Origin: Bosea sp. OAE506
Lineage (GTDB): Bacteria > Pseudomonadota > Alphaproteobacteria > Rhizobiales > Beijerinckiaceae
NCBI RefSeq assembly: GCF_040546595.1
Contig: NZ_JBEPOB010000001.1
Coordinates: 4,403,001-4,467,000, forward strand
Length of the DNA stretch: 64,000 nt
Direction of reading: 5' to 3'
Shown here: positions 1 through 8,808 of the stretch, piece after piece
How positions within the stretch are numbered: position 1 is the first letter of the stretch
Layout of the letters: each line of letters starts with the position of its first letter
Notes under the pieces: generated by a model
Database searches by the model: none
Seen by the model: only the letters and a program-made list of their open reading frames with translations
What the model was told of the DNA's origin: nothing
Translations under genes and position numbers: made by a program

Positions 1-2
1 CC

Positions 3-1625
3 CGCCGGGCGCGTGCCGCCGACGAGGATTGCGACTGTATCCGGGAGCGCATCGACACCGCCCTCAACCGCGGCCATTGCGGGCTGTGGGACTGGGACCT
101 CGCCCGCGGCCGGATCTATTGGTCGGATTCGATGTACGCCATGCTCGGCTATGCCCGCACCGGCCAGTACATGTCCTTCGGCGAGGTCAGCGGCTTCATC
201 CATCATGACGATGTCGATCTCTACGCACTTGCGGACGCGATCAGCCGCGGCGAGGCCACCCATCTCGACCAGGAGTTCCGCGTCCGCGACAGCGCCGGCA
301 ACTGGATCTGGCTGAAGGCGCGTGCCGAGCTCGTCACCGACCGCCGCACCAACGCCAAGCATCTCGTCGGCATCGTCGTCGACATCTCCGAGCAGCGGCG
401 CATGGCCGAGCGCACGGCCACGGCCGATGCCCGCCTGCGCGACGCGGTCGAGGCCATTTCCGAGGCGTTCGTGCTGTGGGATGCCGAGAACCGGCTCGTG
501 CTCTGCAACGCGAAATACCAGCAGCTCCACAAGCTGCCGCCCGAGCTCGCCGTCGCCGGCATCTGCCATGACGAGATCATGCGATCGAGCGCCCAGCCCA
601 CGATCGACCAGGAGCCTCTGCGCTCGCTGCGCGGCACGGATGGCTCATCGTCCTACGAGGCGCGCCTGTCGGACGGCCGCTGGCTGCAGATCAACGGCCG
701 GCGCACCAAGGATGGCGGCTCGGTCTCGGTCGGCACCGACATCACCAAGCTGAAGCAACAGGAAGAGCGGCTGACCCAGTCGGAGCATCAGCTCCTGATG
801 CACGTCACCGACCTGAAGGCCTCGCGCCAGAAGCTCGAAATGCAGGCCCAGCAGCTCGCCGACATGGCCGAGCGCTATCTCGAGCAGAAAGCGGCGGCGG
901 AGAGCGCCAACCGCGCCAAATCCGAATTCCTCGCCAATATGAGCCATGAGCTGCGCACGCCGCTGAACGCGATCATCGGTTTCTCCGAGATCATGGAGAA
1001 CGGCATCTTCGGGGCGCTCGGCGACAAATACGCGGATTATGTCAGCGACATCAGCTCAAGCGGCCGCTACCTGCTCGGCATCATCGAGGACATCCTCGAC
1101 ATGTCGCGACTGGAGTCGGGCAAGGTCCATCTGGAGAAGACCGACATCGTCGTCGGGCTCGTCGTCGACGAGGCGGTCCGCAAGGTCCAGGACGAAATCA
1201 ACCGCAAGGGGCTCCAGCTCACCGTCGAGGGGCCGCGCGACGCCCATCTCGAGGCCGACCCGCACGCGCTCTACCAGATCCTCGGCAACCTCCTCGACAA
1301 CGCCGTCAAGTTCACGCCCGACGAGGGGCAGGTCGCGGTCCGCATCCGCCCCGTGCCGGGCGCGCTCAACATCTTCGTCGAGGACAGCGGCATCGGCATC
1401 CCGCGCGAGAAGATCGACCGGATCGGCCGCCCCTTCGAGCAGGTCGAGGGCGACCTCACCCGCAGCTACAAGGGCTCGGGCCTCGGGCTCGCCATCGCCC
1501 GCTCCCTCACCGAGCTGCATGGCGGCTCGCTGCGGCTGCGCTCGGCGATCGGCGCCGGCACCATCGTCATGGTCCATCTGCCGCTCGACGGCGGCGCCGG
1601 CCGGGTCATGGCGAAGGCGGCCTGA
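3..1625 (+). CDS. PAS-domain sensor histidine kinase (5' truncated by window edge)
   Basis: A histidine kinase whose N-terminus lies outside the window: the frame is open from base 3, and the first in-window ATG (132) falls inside a PAS domain. A PAS core with GHCGLWDWD is seen near base 70-100. A second PAS-like segment (EAFVLWDAEN) lies near 460-490 and a helical linker at about 770-900. HisKA follows with MSHELRTPLNAIIGF (phospho-His near 946), then an ATPase domain with NLLDNAVKF, DSGIGIP and GSGLGLAIAR. No membrane segment appears in the visible part, so it is probably cytosolic. It would autophosphorylate and pass phosphate to an unseen response regulator; the signal is unknown. It converges on glnE with only 12 bp between them. 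Kinase identity is certain, partner is not. Confidence 0.9.
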   Translation, partial: RRARAADEDCDCIRERIDTALNRGHCGLWDWDLARGRIYWSDSMYAMLGYARTGQYMSFGEVSGFIHHDDVDLYALADAISRGEATHLDQEFRVRDSAGNWIWLKARAELVTDRRTNAKHLVGIVVDISEQRRMAERTATADARLRDAVEAISEAFVLWDAENRLVLCNAKYQQLHKLPPELAVAGICHDEIMRSSAQPTIDQEPLRSLRGTDGSSSYEARLSDGRWLQINGRRTKDGGSVSVGTDITKLKQQEERLTQSEHQLLMHVTDLKASRQKLEMQAQQLADMAERYLEQKAAAESANRAKSEFLANMSHELRTPLNAIIGFSEIMENGIFGALGDKYADYVSDISSSGRYLLGIIEDILDMSRLESGKVHLEKTDIVVGLVVDEAVRKVQDEINRKGLQLTVEGPRDAHLEADPHALYQILGNLLDNAVKFTPDEGQVAVRIRPVPGALNIFVEDSGIGIPREKIDRIGRPFEQVEGDLTRSYKGSGLGLAIARSLTELHGGSLRLRSAIGAGTIVMVHLPLDGGAGRVMAKAA

Positions 1626-1637
1626 GCCACACCCACC

Positions 1638-4592
1638 TCAGCCCGAACGCGCGACGCCCAGCACACGGTTGAAGATGGCGCGCACCCCGGCGCGCACCTC
1701 GTCCAGCTCGGCCCGCAGGACCTTGGTGTCGGGGCGGCCCACCGATGTCGCGATGCGGGTCATCACCCGGGCGGGCACGGCCGCGGGATCGAACGCCTCC
1801 TCCACCGTGAAGCGCTGCCAGAGCTGAACATCGCCGATCAGCCGTGCGGCCTCCTCCAGCGCCGCGGCATCGGCCGCCGCCAGCACGCCCGCACCGCGTG
1901 CCGCCGCAAAGACCGAGATCGTGTCTCGGGCGAGCAGGCCCGGATGATCGGCCGCATGGGCCAGAACGAGATACTGCGCCAGGAAGTCGAGATCGGTCAG
2001 GCCGCCGAGGGCGAGCTTGAGATCCCAGGGATTCTTCTCGCCCTTCTCCTTCGCGATCAGGGCGCGCATCTGGGCGACGGCGGCAGCCACCTTCGCCGGC
2101 TCGCGGCGGCGGCTCAGGATCGCGCGGATCGAGGCCTCGGCGCGCTCCGCCAGCGCGGGATCGCCCGCCACGACCCGGGCGCGGGTCAGCGCCATCTCCT
2201 CCCAGATCTCGGCCTCGCCGCGGTGATAGGCCTCGAAGCCCGCGAACTGGGTCGCGGCCGGGCTCTTGTTGCCCGACGGGCGCAGCCGCATGTCGACCTG
2301 ATAGAGCGTGCCGCGCCGCGTCGGCACCGTCAGCGCGGCGACGAGGCGCTGGGTAAAGCGGACATGCCAGGTCACCGGATCGAGGCTGCGGCGGCCCCTG
2401 CTCGGCTCGGCATCCTCCGGCCGGTCATAAAGCAGCATCAGGTCGAGGTCGGATGACGGCGTGAGTTCGCCCGCACCGAGCCGGCCGAGCCCGACCACCA
2501 CGCTCTGGGCCCCCTCGATCACGCCGTGATCGGCCACGAAGGCCGCGCGCGTGTCGTCGAAGGCCACACGCAGGCAGGCCTCAGCCACCGTGCAATAGGC
2601 CTGGGCCGCGGCCTGCGCCGGATAGACGCCGGAGAGGAGACGCGCGCCGACGAGGAAGTTCTCCTGCCGTGCGGCATCGCGCAGCCGGTCGAGCCCGTCC
2701 TCGACGCTGGGCGGCGGCGAGCCGACGACGCTGCGGATCCGGCGCACCAGCGCATCGCCGTCGAGCGAGGCCTGGCCGAAGGCGGGGTCGATGACGCCGT
2801 CGAGCACATGCGGGTGAAGCGCCGCGACCTTCGCCAGCCGCGGCGCGCTTCCGAGGATCTCGGCGAAGAGCGTCAGCAGCGAGCCTTGCGAGCGCAGCAG
2901 CGTCAGCAGCTCGACGGCGGCGGGCATGCGAACGAAGGCGTTGTCGAGATGGGCGAGCGCCCCGTCGGGATCGGCGGTGCGGCCCAGTGCGACGAGCAGC
3001 GCCGGCGTCAGCTCCGTCAGCACCTCGCGGGCACGGGCGCTGGTGACGGCGGCGCGGCGGCCAAAATGCCAGCCCCGCACCGTCTCGGCCGCTGTCCCGG
3101 CCTGGCGGAAGCCGAGCTTCTGCAGCGTCTCCAGCGTCTGCGGATCGAGGTCAGAGCCGGTGAAACTCAGTGTTCCCGCCTCGCTGGCGAGGCTCGGCCC
3201 CTCCTCGAACAGGAGCGCGTAGTGGCCCTCGACGCGGCGGGCATGGGCGGTCAGCGCCTTGCCGAAGGCCGCCGTCGAGGCATAGCCGCAGAAGCGGGCG
3301 AAGGCCTCGAGATCGGCCGCCGCCTTCGGCAGCGTCTGCGTCTGCTCGTCATGGCGCATCTGCAGGCGATGCTCGATCGTCCGCAGCCAGCGATAGGACT
3401 CGGCCAGTTCGTCGCGGGCGGCGGGCGTGATCCAGCCCTCCCGCGTCAGCTCCGCCAGCATCTCCAGCGTGCGCGGGCCGCGCAGCGCCGTGCGACGCCC
3501 ACCGAAGACGAGCTGCTGCGTCTGCACGAAGAACTCGATCTCGCGGATACCGCCGCGCCCGAGCTTCACATTGTGGCCGGCGACCGCGATCGTCTCATGG
3601 CCCTTCACCGTCTGGATCTGCCGCTTCATCGCGTGGATGTCGGCGATGGTCGCGAAGTCGAAATACTTGCGCCAGATGAAGGGGGCGAGATCCTTCAGGA
3701 AGCGCTGGCCGAGCGAGAACTCCCCCGCGACGGGCCGCGCCTTGATCATCGCGGCGCGTTCCCAGTTCTGGCCGACGGTCTCGTAATAGGCATAGGCCGA
3801 GGGCAGCGGCACGGCGACATGGGTCGAGGCGGGATCCGGCCGCAGGCGCAGATCGACGCGGAAAACGTAGCCGTCGGGCGTGCGCTCCTGGATGATGCGG
3901 GCGATCTGCTGGGTGAGCTTGACGTAGAAGCTGGTCGGCTCGGAGACGCCGGCGGCTTCCGCCACATCGGGGTCGAAGAAGACGACGATGTCGATGTCGG
4001 AGGAGTAGTTGAGCTCGCCCGCGCCGTGCTTGCCGAGCGCGAGCACGACGAGGCCGGAGCCCGCTCCCGGATCGGCGCGATCGGGCAGGCGGATGCGCCC
4101 GAGATCGGCCGCCTGGCGAAGAACGTGATCAGTGGCGAGCCTGACCGCATTGTCGGCGGTCGCTGTGAGCGCGGCCGTAACGGTGTCGACGTCCCAGACG
4201 CCGCCGATATCGGCAAGCGCGATCAGCAACGCCATGCTGCGCCGGAAGCGCCGCAGCAGACGCATCAGTTCGGGCGCCTCGCCCGCCGCGGCGCCCGCCT
4301 GCCCGATCTCGAGCAAAAGCGCATCGCGGCGCGCTTCCGGCGCTTCGGTCAGGCAGGCGAGCAGCCCGGTCGGGTCCTGCCGCATGATCTGGGTGAGGAA
4401 GGGGGAATGCGCGACGAGCCCTGCAACAAGCGCGGCACTGCGCTCGTTTCCGGCGAAATGCGCGGCCAGCGCCTGAGCGGCCGCCTCGTCGTGCAGGCGC
4501 TCGATCAGGTCCTTCGCCAGAAGCTGGGCGGCCCGCGCCCGCGCCGGCAGCACCGGCGCCGCCTTCAGCCTGTCACACAGACGCCCCGTCAT
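1638..4592 (-). CDS. glnE: Bifunctional glutamine synthetase adenylyltransferase/adenylyl-removing enzyme
   Basis: GlnE adenylylates glutamine synthetase when nitrogen is plentiful and removes AMP when nitrogen is short, under PII control. At 984 residues it has the usual family length. Two nucleotidyltransferase halves are visible. The N-terminal removase half has SSDIDIVVFFD around residue 200, and the C-terminal transferase half has SSDLDLMLLYD around residue 714. Both keep the DxD metal-binding pair. The ATG at 4592 gives the expected start (MTGRLCDRL). Only 11 bp separate it from the upstream histidine kinase, so it is likely cotranscribed with the regulator/kinase pair, an order recalled from other Hyphomicrobiales. 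Confidence 0.97.
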   Translation of the reverse strand: MTGRLCDRLKAAPVLPARARAAQLLAKDLIERLHDEAAAQALAAHFAGNERSAALVAGLVAHSPFLTQIMRQDPTGLLACLTEAPEARRDALLLEIGQAGAAAGEAPELMRLLRRFRRSMALLIALADIGGVWDVDTVTAALTATADNAVRLATDHVLRQAADLGRIRLPDRADPGAGSGLVVLALGKHGAGELNYSSDIDIVVFFDPDVAEAAGVSEPTSFYVKLTQQIARIIQERTPDGYVFRVDLRLRPDPASTHVAVPLPSAYAYYETVGQNWERAAMIKARPVAGEFSLGQRFLKDLAPFIWRKYFDFATIADIHAMKRQIQTVKGHETIAVAGHNVKLGRGGIREIEFFVQTQQLVFGGRRTALRGPRTLEMLAELTREGWITPAARDELAESYRWLRTIEHRLQMRHDEQTQTLPKAAADLEAFARFCGYASTAAFGKALTAHARRVEGHYALLFEEGPSLASEAGTLSFTGSDLDPQTLETLQKLGFRQAGTAAETVRGWHFGRRAAVTSARAREVLTELTPALLVALGRTADPDGALAHLDNAFVRMPAAVELLTLLRSQGSLLTLFAEILGSAPRLAKVAALHPHVLDGVIDPAFGQASLDGDALVRRIRSVVGSPPPSVEDGLDRLRDAARQENFLVGARLLSGVYPAQAAAQAYCTVAEACLRVAFDDTRAAFVADHGVIEGAQSVVVGLGRLGAGELTPSSDLDLMLLYDRPEDAEPSRGRRSLDPVTWHVRFTQRLVAALTVPTRRGTLYQVDMRLRPSGNKSPAATQFAGFEAYHRGEAEIWEEMALTRARVVAGDPALAERAEASIRAILSRRREPAKVAAAVAQMRALIAKEKGEKNPWDLKLALGGLTDLDFLAQYLVLAHAADHPGLLARDTISVFAAARGAGVLAAADAAALEEAARLIGDVQLWQRFTVEEAFDPAAVPARVMTRIATSVGRPDTKVLRAELDEVRAGVRAIFNRVLGVARSG

Positions 4593-4603
4593 CGCAGTCC
4601 CTT

Positions 4604-6166
4604 TCAGAGGGAGGGGACGCCAACAGGGTTCGGCGCCGCTGTCGAGCCAGGACGCGCGGACGGAGCCATCATGTCCACAGGCTTGGCGAGACCGGCCGTC
4701 TCGACCGGCGCCGGCGGCGGCTCGGACAGGGCCGTGACGGCCGGCAGGGCGATCACCACGCGCAGGCCCGGCGCATTGTCCTCCAGACGCAACTGCCCGC
4801 CATGCAGGCGCACCACCCCGGCCGCCAGGGCGAGGCCCAGCCCGAAGCCGGGCTTGCTGCGGCTGGCATCGAGCCGCACGAAGCGCTCGAGCACGCGGGC
4901 GCGATCCTCGGCCGGGATACCGGGCCCGTGATCGGCGACACTGAGCAGGATCTCGTCGCGCTCGCGTCGCGCGGCGACTATCACCTGCGCGCGCCCGCCC
5001 TCGCCGGGCTCGCCATATTTGAGCGCGTTGTCGATGAGATTGGCCAGCGCCTGACCGATCAGTTCGCGGTTGCCGATCACCCGCAGGCCGGGCGCGACCT
5101 CCGTGACGAGCGACAGGCCCGCCTCCTCGGCCAGCGGTTCGTAGAGCTCGGCGAGACCTGAAACGATCTCCGACAGGTCGAGCCCGTCCATGCTGTCCTG
5201 GATGCGGCCGGTCTCGAGCCGTGCGATCATCAGCAGGGCGTTGAAGACGCGGATCAGGTTGTCGGCCTCGTCGATCGAGCCGTCGAGCGCGGCGCGCAGC
5301 TCGTCCGGCGAGCTTGCGGTGCGCAGCGCCTCCTCGGCACGGTTGCGCAGCCGCGTCAGCGGCGTCTTGAGGTCATGGGCGATGTTGTCCGAGACCTGCT
5401 GCATGCCGGCCATCAGCTCGCCGATGCGCTCCAGCATGGCGTTGAGGTTGAGCGCGAGCCGGTCGAGCTCGTCGCCCGTGCCGGAGATGGCGAGGCGGCC
5501 CTTGAGGTCGCCGGCCATGATCGACTGCGCCGTGCCGGTCATGTCGTCGATGCGCTTGAGCACGCGCCGCGCCACGAACCAGCTCGCGAAACAGCCGAGA
5601 ACGAAGACGACGAGCAGCGACCAGCCCGCGGCCCGGCGGATGACGATGCCAAGCCGCTCGCGCTCCTCGACGTCGCGCCCGACCAGCAGGCGGAAGCCGG
5701 CCGGCAGCACGAAGACGCGAACGATCGCGTGGCTCGGCCGGTCCACTGTTTCGCTCGTCCTGGCGTATTCGATCTCGGCCTCGCCCGGCCGGTCGAGCGT
5801 GCCCGGCGGCAGCGCCTCGACATTGCCGGCGATGCGCTCGCCGACCGGGGTGGTGACGAGATAGAGCGAAGCGCCGGGCGCGCGCGAGCGGCGCTCCACG
5901 ACATTGACGAGCCGCCGGATGCCGCCCTGCCGCTGCTGCTCGGCCAGGCCCTGGATCTCCGCGTCGATGGTGGAGCGGATCTGGTCGTCGAGCAGGCGCT
6001 TGGCGTTCCAGGCGACATAGCCGAGCAGCAGCCCGGCAAAGAGCGCGAAGACGACGAGGTAGACCGCCGTCAGCTTGAAGGCGGTGGTGCGGAACAGCGT
6101 CGGCAGGAAGCGCTGCGCGGCGCGAGCCGTCCCCGCGGCGGCGGCCGGTTCAGCGAGCGGCGTCAC
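4604..6166 (-). CDS. Membrane sensor histidine kinase (HAMP), partner of the adjacent OmpR-type regulator
   Basis: A 520-residue inner-membrane kinase. TM1 lies at about residues 30-53 (TAVYLVVFALFAGLLLGY) and TM2 at about 178-200. They flank a periplasmic sensor region of roughly 125 residues. A HAMP linker follows, then HisKA with NIAHDLKTPLTRLRNR (His near 262), then an ATPase domain with NLIDNALKYGEPG, DHGPGIP and GFGLGLALAAG. Its start lies inside the 3' end of the upstream regulator gene (17-nt overlap), so the two are translationally coupled. The last 35 residues or so are Pro/Ala-rich and look disordered. The stimulus is unknown. Confidence 0.93.
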   Translation of the reverse strand: MTPLAEPAAAAGTARAAQRFLPTLFRTTAFKLTAVYLVVFALFAGLLLGYVAWNAKRLLDDQIRSTIDAEIQGLAEQQRQGGIRRLVNVVERRSRAPGASLYLVTTPVGERIAGNVEALPPGTLDRPGEAEIEYARTSETVDRPSHAIVRVFVLPAGFRLLVGRDVEERERLGIVIRRAAGWSLLVVFVLGCFASWFVARRVLKRIDDMTGTAQSIMAGDLKGRLAISGTGDELDRLALNLNAMLERIGELMAGMQQVSDNIAHDLKTPLTRLRNRAEEALRTASSPDELRAALDGSIDEADNLIRVFNALLMIARLETGRIQDSMDGLDLSEIVSGLAELYEPLAEEAGLSLVTEVAPGLRVIGNRELIGQALANLIDNALKYGEPGEGGRAQVIVAARRERDEILLSVADHGPGIPAEDRARVLERFVRLDASRSKPGFGLGLALAAGVVRLHGGQLRLEDNAPGLRVVIALPAVTALSEPPPAPVETAGLAKPVDMMAPSARPGSTAAPNPVGVPSL

Positions 6167-6833
6167 GGATCATGTATCCCGCGCCGCGGATCGTGTGGAT
6201 CATCGGATGCTCGAAACCCTTGTCGACCTTGGCGCGCAGGCGGCTGACATGCACGTCGATGACATTGGTCTGGGGGTCGAAATGATAGTCCCAGACGTTC
6301 TCCAGCAGCATGGTGCGCGTCACCACCTGCCCGGCATGCTTCATCAGATATTCGAGCAGGCGAAACTCTCGCGGCTGGAGCAGGATCTCGGTGCTCCCGC
6401 GGGTGACGCGATGGGCGAGCCGGTCGAGATCGAGATCACCGACGCGATAGCTGGTGGGCTCGGAGGCTGGCGCGCCGCGGCGGCGCGCCAGCACCTCGAC
6501 GCGCGCCAGCAGCTCGGAAAAGGCATAGGGCTTCGGCAGATAGTCGTCGCCGCCGGCACGCAGGCCCTTCACGCGGTCGTCGACCTGCGCCAGGGCGGAG
6601 AGGATCAGGGCCGGTGTCGCGTCCTTCTGCTCGCGCAGCGAGCGGATCAGCGAGAGACCGTCGAGGCGCGGCAGCATCCGGTCGACGACGAGCACGTCAT
6701 AGCCGCCGCCCTCGGCCATGGCGTAGCCTTCGAGACCGTCGCCGGCATGGTCGGCGACATGGCCGGCCTCGCGGAAGGCCTTGGTCAGATAGGCCGCAGC
6801 CTCGGCATCATCTTCGACGATCAGCAGTCGCAT
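6150..6833 (-). CDS. OmpR/PhoB-family response regulator
   Basis: A 227-residue two-component regulator. The receiver domain has acidic residues at VEDD, a phospho-acceptor Asp in VLVVDRMLPRLDG (about residue 51) and Lys in LPKPYAFSELLAR. The C-terminal winged-helix DNA-binding domain has LLEYLMKHAGQVVTRTML and NVIDVHVSRLRAKVD. It is the first gene of a probable operon regulator-kinase-glnE and overlaps the kinase gene by 17 nt. It should bind DNA when phosphorylated by that kinase. Targets cannot be read from the sequence. Confidence 0.94.
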   Translation of the reverse strand: MRLLIVEDDAEAAAYLTKAFREAGHVADHAGDGLEGYAMAEGGGYDVLVVDRMLPRLDGLSLIRSLREQKDATPALILSALAQVDDRVKGLRAGGDDYLPKPYAFSELLARVEVLARRRGAPASEPTSYRVGDLDLDRLAHRVTRGSTEILLQPREFRLLEYLMKHAGQVVTRTMLLENVWDYHFDPQTNVIDVHVSRLRAKVDKGFEHPMIHTIRGAGYMIRDAAR

Positions 6834-6863
6834 CGGCCAAGCCTATCCCAGAACGGACGAAAA

Positions 6864-6895
6864 CGGCAGGCCGGAGGATACGCATCCGGCCTGCC
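6864..6895 (-). terminator. Rho-independent terminator downstream of the DegP-like gene
   Basis: Perfect 12-bp inverted repeat, CGGCAGGCCGGA paired with TCCGGCCTGCCG, with an 8-nt loop. Read on the minus strand the stem is followed by TTTTCG, a short U tract. It lies between the protease gene ending at 7007 and the regulator gene starting at 6833, both on the minus strand, so it would separate the two transcription units. Two further hairpins lie at 6911-6942 and 6964-6987. Confidence 0.7.
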
Positions 6896-7006
6896 GCGGT
6901 GAAGGCTGGTCTCCCGGCGCGGGGGCGACGGACTGCCGGGAGAACACGAGCCTTGCCCTTGATGCTGCCGACCGCGCGGTCGGCAGCCTGTTCATCGTGC
7001 CCGAAT

Positions 7007-8185
7007 TCAGGCCGCCGGCTGCTTGCCGACCTCGAAGGAGAGGTCGCGCTCCTTGCCGTCGCGCCAGACGGAGAGCTTCACCTTGGAGCCCGGGGCATAG
7101 GTCGCGATCTTGCGCGAGAGCTCGCGGGCATCCTTGATCGCCACGCCGTCGACCGAGACGATCGTGTCGCCGCGCTTGATGCCAGCCTTGGCGGCGGGCC
7201 CATTGCGCTCGGCGGCGGCGACCAGGGCGCCGTGGGGCTCCTTCAGCCCGATCGCCTCCGCGACCTCGGCCGTCACCGGCTGGATTTGCACGCCGATGAA
7301 GCCGCGCGCCACCGTGCCGTCCTTCTTGAGGGCGGTGACGACCTGCTCCACAGTCGAGGCGGGGACGGCGAAGGCGATGCCGACATTGCCGCCCGAGGGC
7401 GAGTAGATGGCGGTGTTGACGCCGACGACCTCACCCTTCTGGTTGAAGGTCGGGCCGCCGGAGTTGCCGCGGTTCACCGCCGCATCGATCTGCAGGAAGT
7501 CGTCATAGGGGCCCGAGCCGATATCGCGGCCCTGGGCCGAGACGATGCCGGCCGTGACCGTGCCGCCGAGACCGAAGGGGTTGCCGACCGCAAGCACCCA
7601 GTCGCCGATGCGCGGCTTGCCGGCCGCCAGCTGGACGAAGGGGAAGCTGCCGCCCTCGGTGACCTTAAGCAGTGCTAGGTCGGTGCGCGGATCGGTGCCG
7701 ATGACCTTGGCGTTCAGGGTCTTGCCGTCATCGGTGACGAGCTGGACCTCGGACGCCTTGTCGACGACGTGGTTGTTGGTGACGACATAGCCGTCCTGGC
7801 TGATGAAGAAGCCCGAGCCCTGCGACATGCCCTGGCGCGGCTGCGGACGGCTGGGGGCCGCGCCGCGCGGCGCCTGCTGCTCGAAGAAGCGACGCAGGCC
7901 GGGCGGCAGGTCGTCCAGGCTGCCCTGGCCGTCATCGGCAGCGTCAATCGTCTGCTTGACGCGGACGGAGACGACGGCGGGCTTCACCTTCTCGACCATG
8001 TCGGCGAAGGAGGGAAGCTGGGTCTGGACGCCCGAGAGCTGGATCGGCTGGGCGAAGGCGGGATGGTCGAACTTCAGCGCACCGTCAGCGATGCCGGCGG
8101 CCAGGCCGATGCCCAGCGTGGCGGCGCCGGCGAGAAGGGCGCCGCGCTTCAGGATGGAGCGGGAGGGGGTGGTCTGGGTCGTCAT
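7007..8185 (-). CDS. DegP/HtrA-family periplasmic serine endopeptidase with a single PDZ domain
   Basis: Trypsin-fold protease/chaperone of the periplasm that degrades damaged envelope proteins. ATG 8185 is chosen because a signal sequence follows directly (LKRGALLAGAATLGIGLAAG, ending near PAFAQ) and an upstream GAGG lies at suitable spacing; an ATG at 8239 would add 18 residues ahead of it. Catalytic triad: His in VTNNHVV, Asp in RTDLALLKV, Ser in RGNSGGPTF. Only one PDZ domain (GALVAAAERNGPAAKAG onwards) is present. At 392 residues it is shorter than the usual two-PDZ DegP of about 450-500 and closer in build to DegS/HtrA-type enzymes. It lies downstream of the ccm genes, as in rhizobia. 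Confidence 0.93.
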   Translation of the reverse strand: MTTQTTPSRSILKRGALLAGAATLGIGLAAGIADGALKFDHPAFAQPIQLSGVQTQLPSFADMVEKVKPAVVSVRVKQTIDAADDGQGSLDDLPPGLRRFFEQQAPRGAAPSRPQPRQGMSQGSGFFISQDGYVVTNNHVVDKASEVQLVTDDGKTLNAKVIGTDPRTDLALLKVTEGGSFPFVQLAAGKPRIGDWVLAVGNPFGLGGTVTAGIVSAQGRDIGSGPYDDFLQIDAAVNRGNSGGPTFNQKGEVVGVNTAIYSPSGGNVGIAFAVPASTVEQVVTALKKDGTVARGFIGVQIQPVTAEVAEAIGLKEPHGALVAAAERNGPAAKAGIKRGDTIVSVDGVAIKDARELSRKIATYAPGSKVKLSVWRDGKERDLSFEVGKQPAA

Positions 8186-8323
8186 GGCGAAAACCTCGAA
8201 ATCAGCGGCAGGGCCTTCCCTGCTCGTGATGAGGACCATGACGGGGCCCGCGTTACGCCGGTTTCGCCCGAAGATGACGATTTCGTAAGGTAACGCTTTG
8301 TTTCCGGGGAGCGCCGACCCGGC

Positions 8324-8803
8324 TCAGGGCGCCTCGGAATCCAGGAGCCGCTGGAGCCGCCGACGCTCCTCCTCCGAGAGCGGGGCTGCGCTGTCGGGAG
8401 CCGGCATCGCCCGGCCCCTGCGCCAGGTGAAGAGCAGCGCGGCGAGCAGGATGAGAAGCGGCGCAGCCCAGAGAAACGCGGTGCGCAGGTCGAAGGGCGG
8501 CCGCAGCAGCACGAAATCGCCATAGCGGGCCACGACGAAATCGCGCACCGCCGTGTCGCTGTCGCCGGCGACGAGCCGCTCGCGCACGAGCACGCGCAGA
8601 TCCTTGGCGAGCGGCGCGTCGGAATCGTCGATCGACTGGTTCTGGCAGACGAGGCAGCGCAACTCGCCGGAGATCGCGCGGGCGCGGCGCTCCATCGCCG
8701 GGTCCGGCAGCACCTCGCCCGGCTGCACCGCCAGCACCGGAAGCCCGGGGGCGATCGCCAGCAGGATGGCAAGCGCGAGCCGCGGCCAGGGGGATCGACG
8801 CAT
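8324..8803 (-). CDS. ccmH: Cytochrome c-type biogenesis protein CcmH/CycL
   Basis: A 159-residue periplasm-facing thiol protein that helps reduce apocytochrome c before heme attachment. It has a signal sequence (LALAILLAIAPGLPVLA), the diagnostic LRCLVCQNQSIDDSDAPLAK with its CxxC, and a C-terminal membrane anchor (AFLWAAPLLILLAALLF). ATG 8803 is chosen; a GTG at 8812 that overlaps the ccmF stop (GTGA) is an alternative. The longer open frame upstream is a shadow of ccmF. It is the last gene of ccmI-ccmE-ccmF-ccmH, the order called cycHJKL in rhizobia. Confidence 0.95.
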   Translation of the reverse strand: MRRSPWPRLALAILLAIAPGLPVLAVQPGEVLPDPAMERRARAISGELRCLVCQNQSIDDSDAPLAKDLRVLVRERLVAGDSDTAVRDFVVARYGDFVLLRPPFDLRTAFLWAAPLLILLAALLFTWRRGRAMPAPDSAAPLSEEERRRLQRLLDSEAP

Positions 8804-8808
8804 GGCGC

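Noticed and set aside
2526..4931. Long plus-strand open frame of 801 codons antisense to glnE
   Set aside because: It follows the third-position pattern of the real minus-strand gene, has Arg/Gly-rich nonsense sequence and no domain; a high-GC shadow frame.
8261..8310. Extracytoplasmic-sigma-like promoter ahead of the DegP-like gene (GGAAAC then TCGTCA)
   Set aside because: The spacing (about 19) and boxes do not fit the known consensus well; could be chance.
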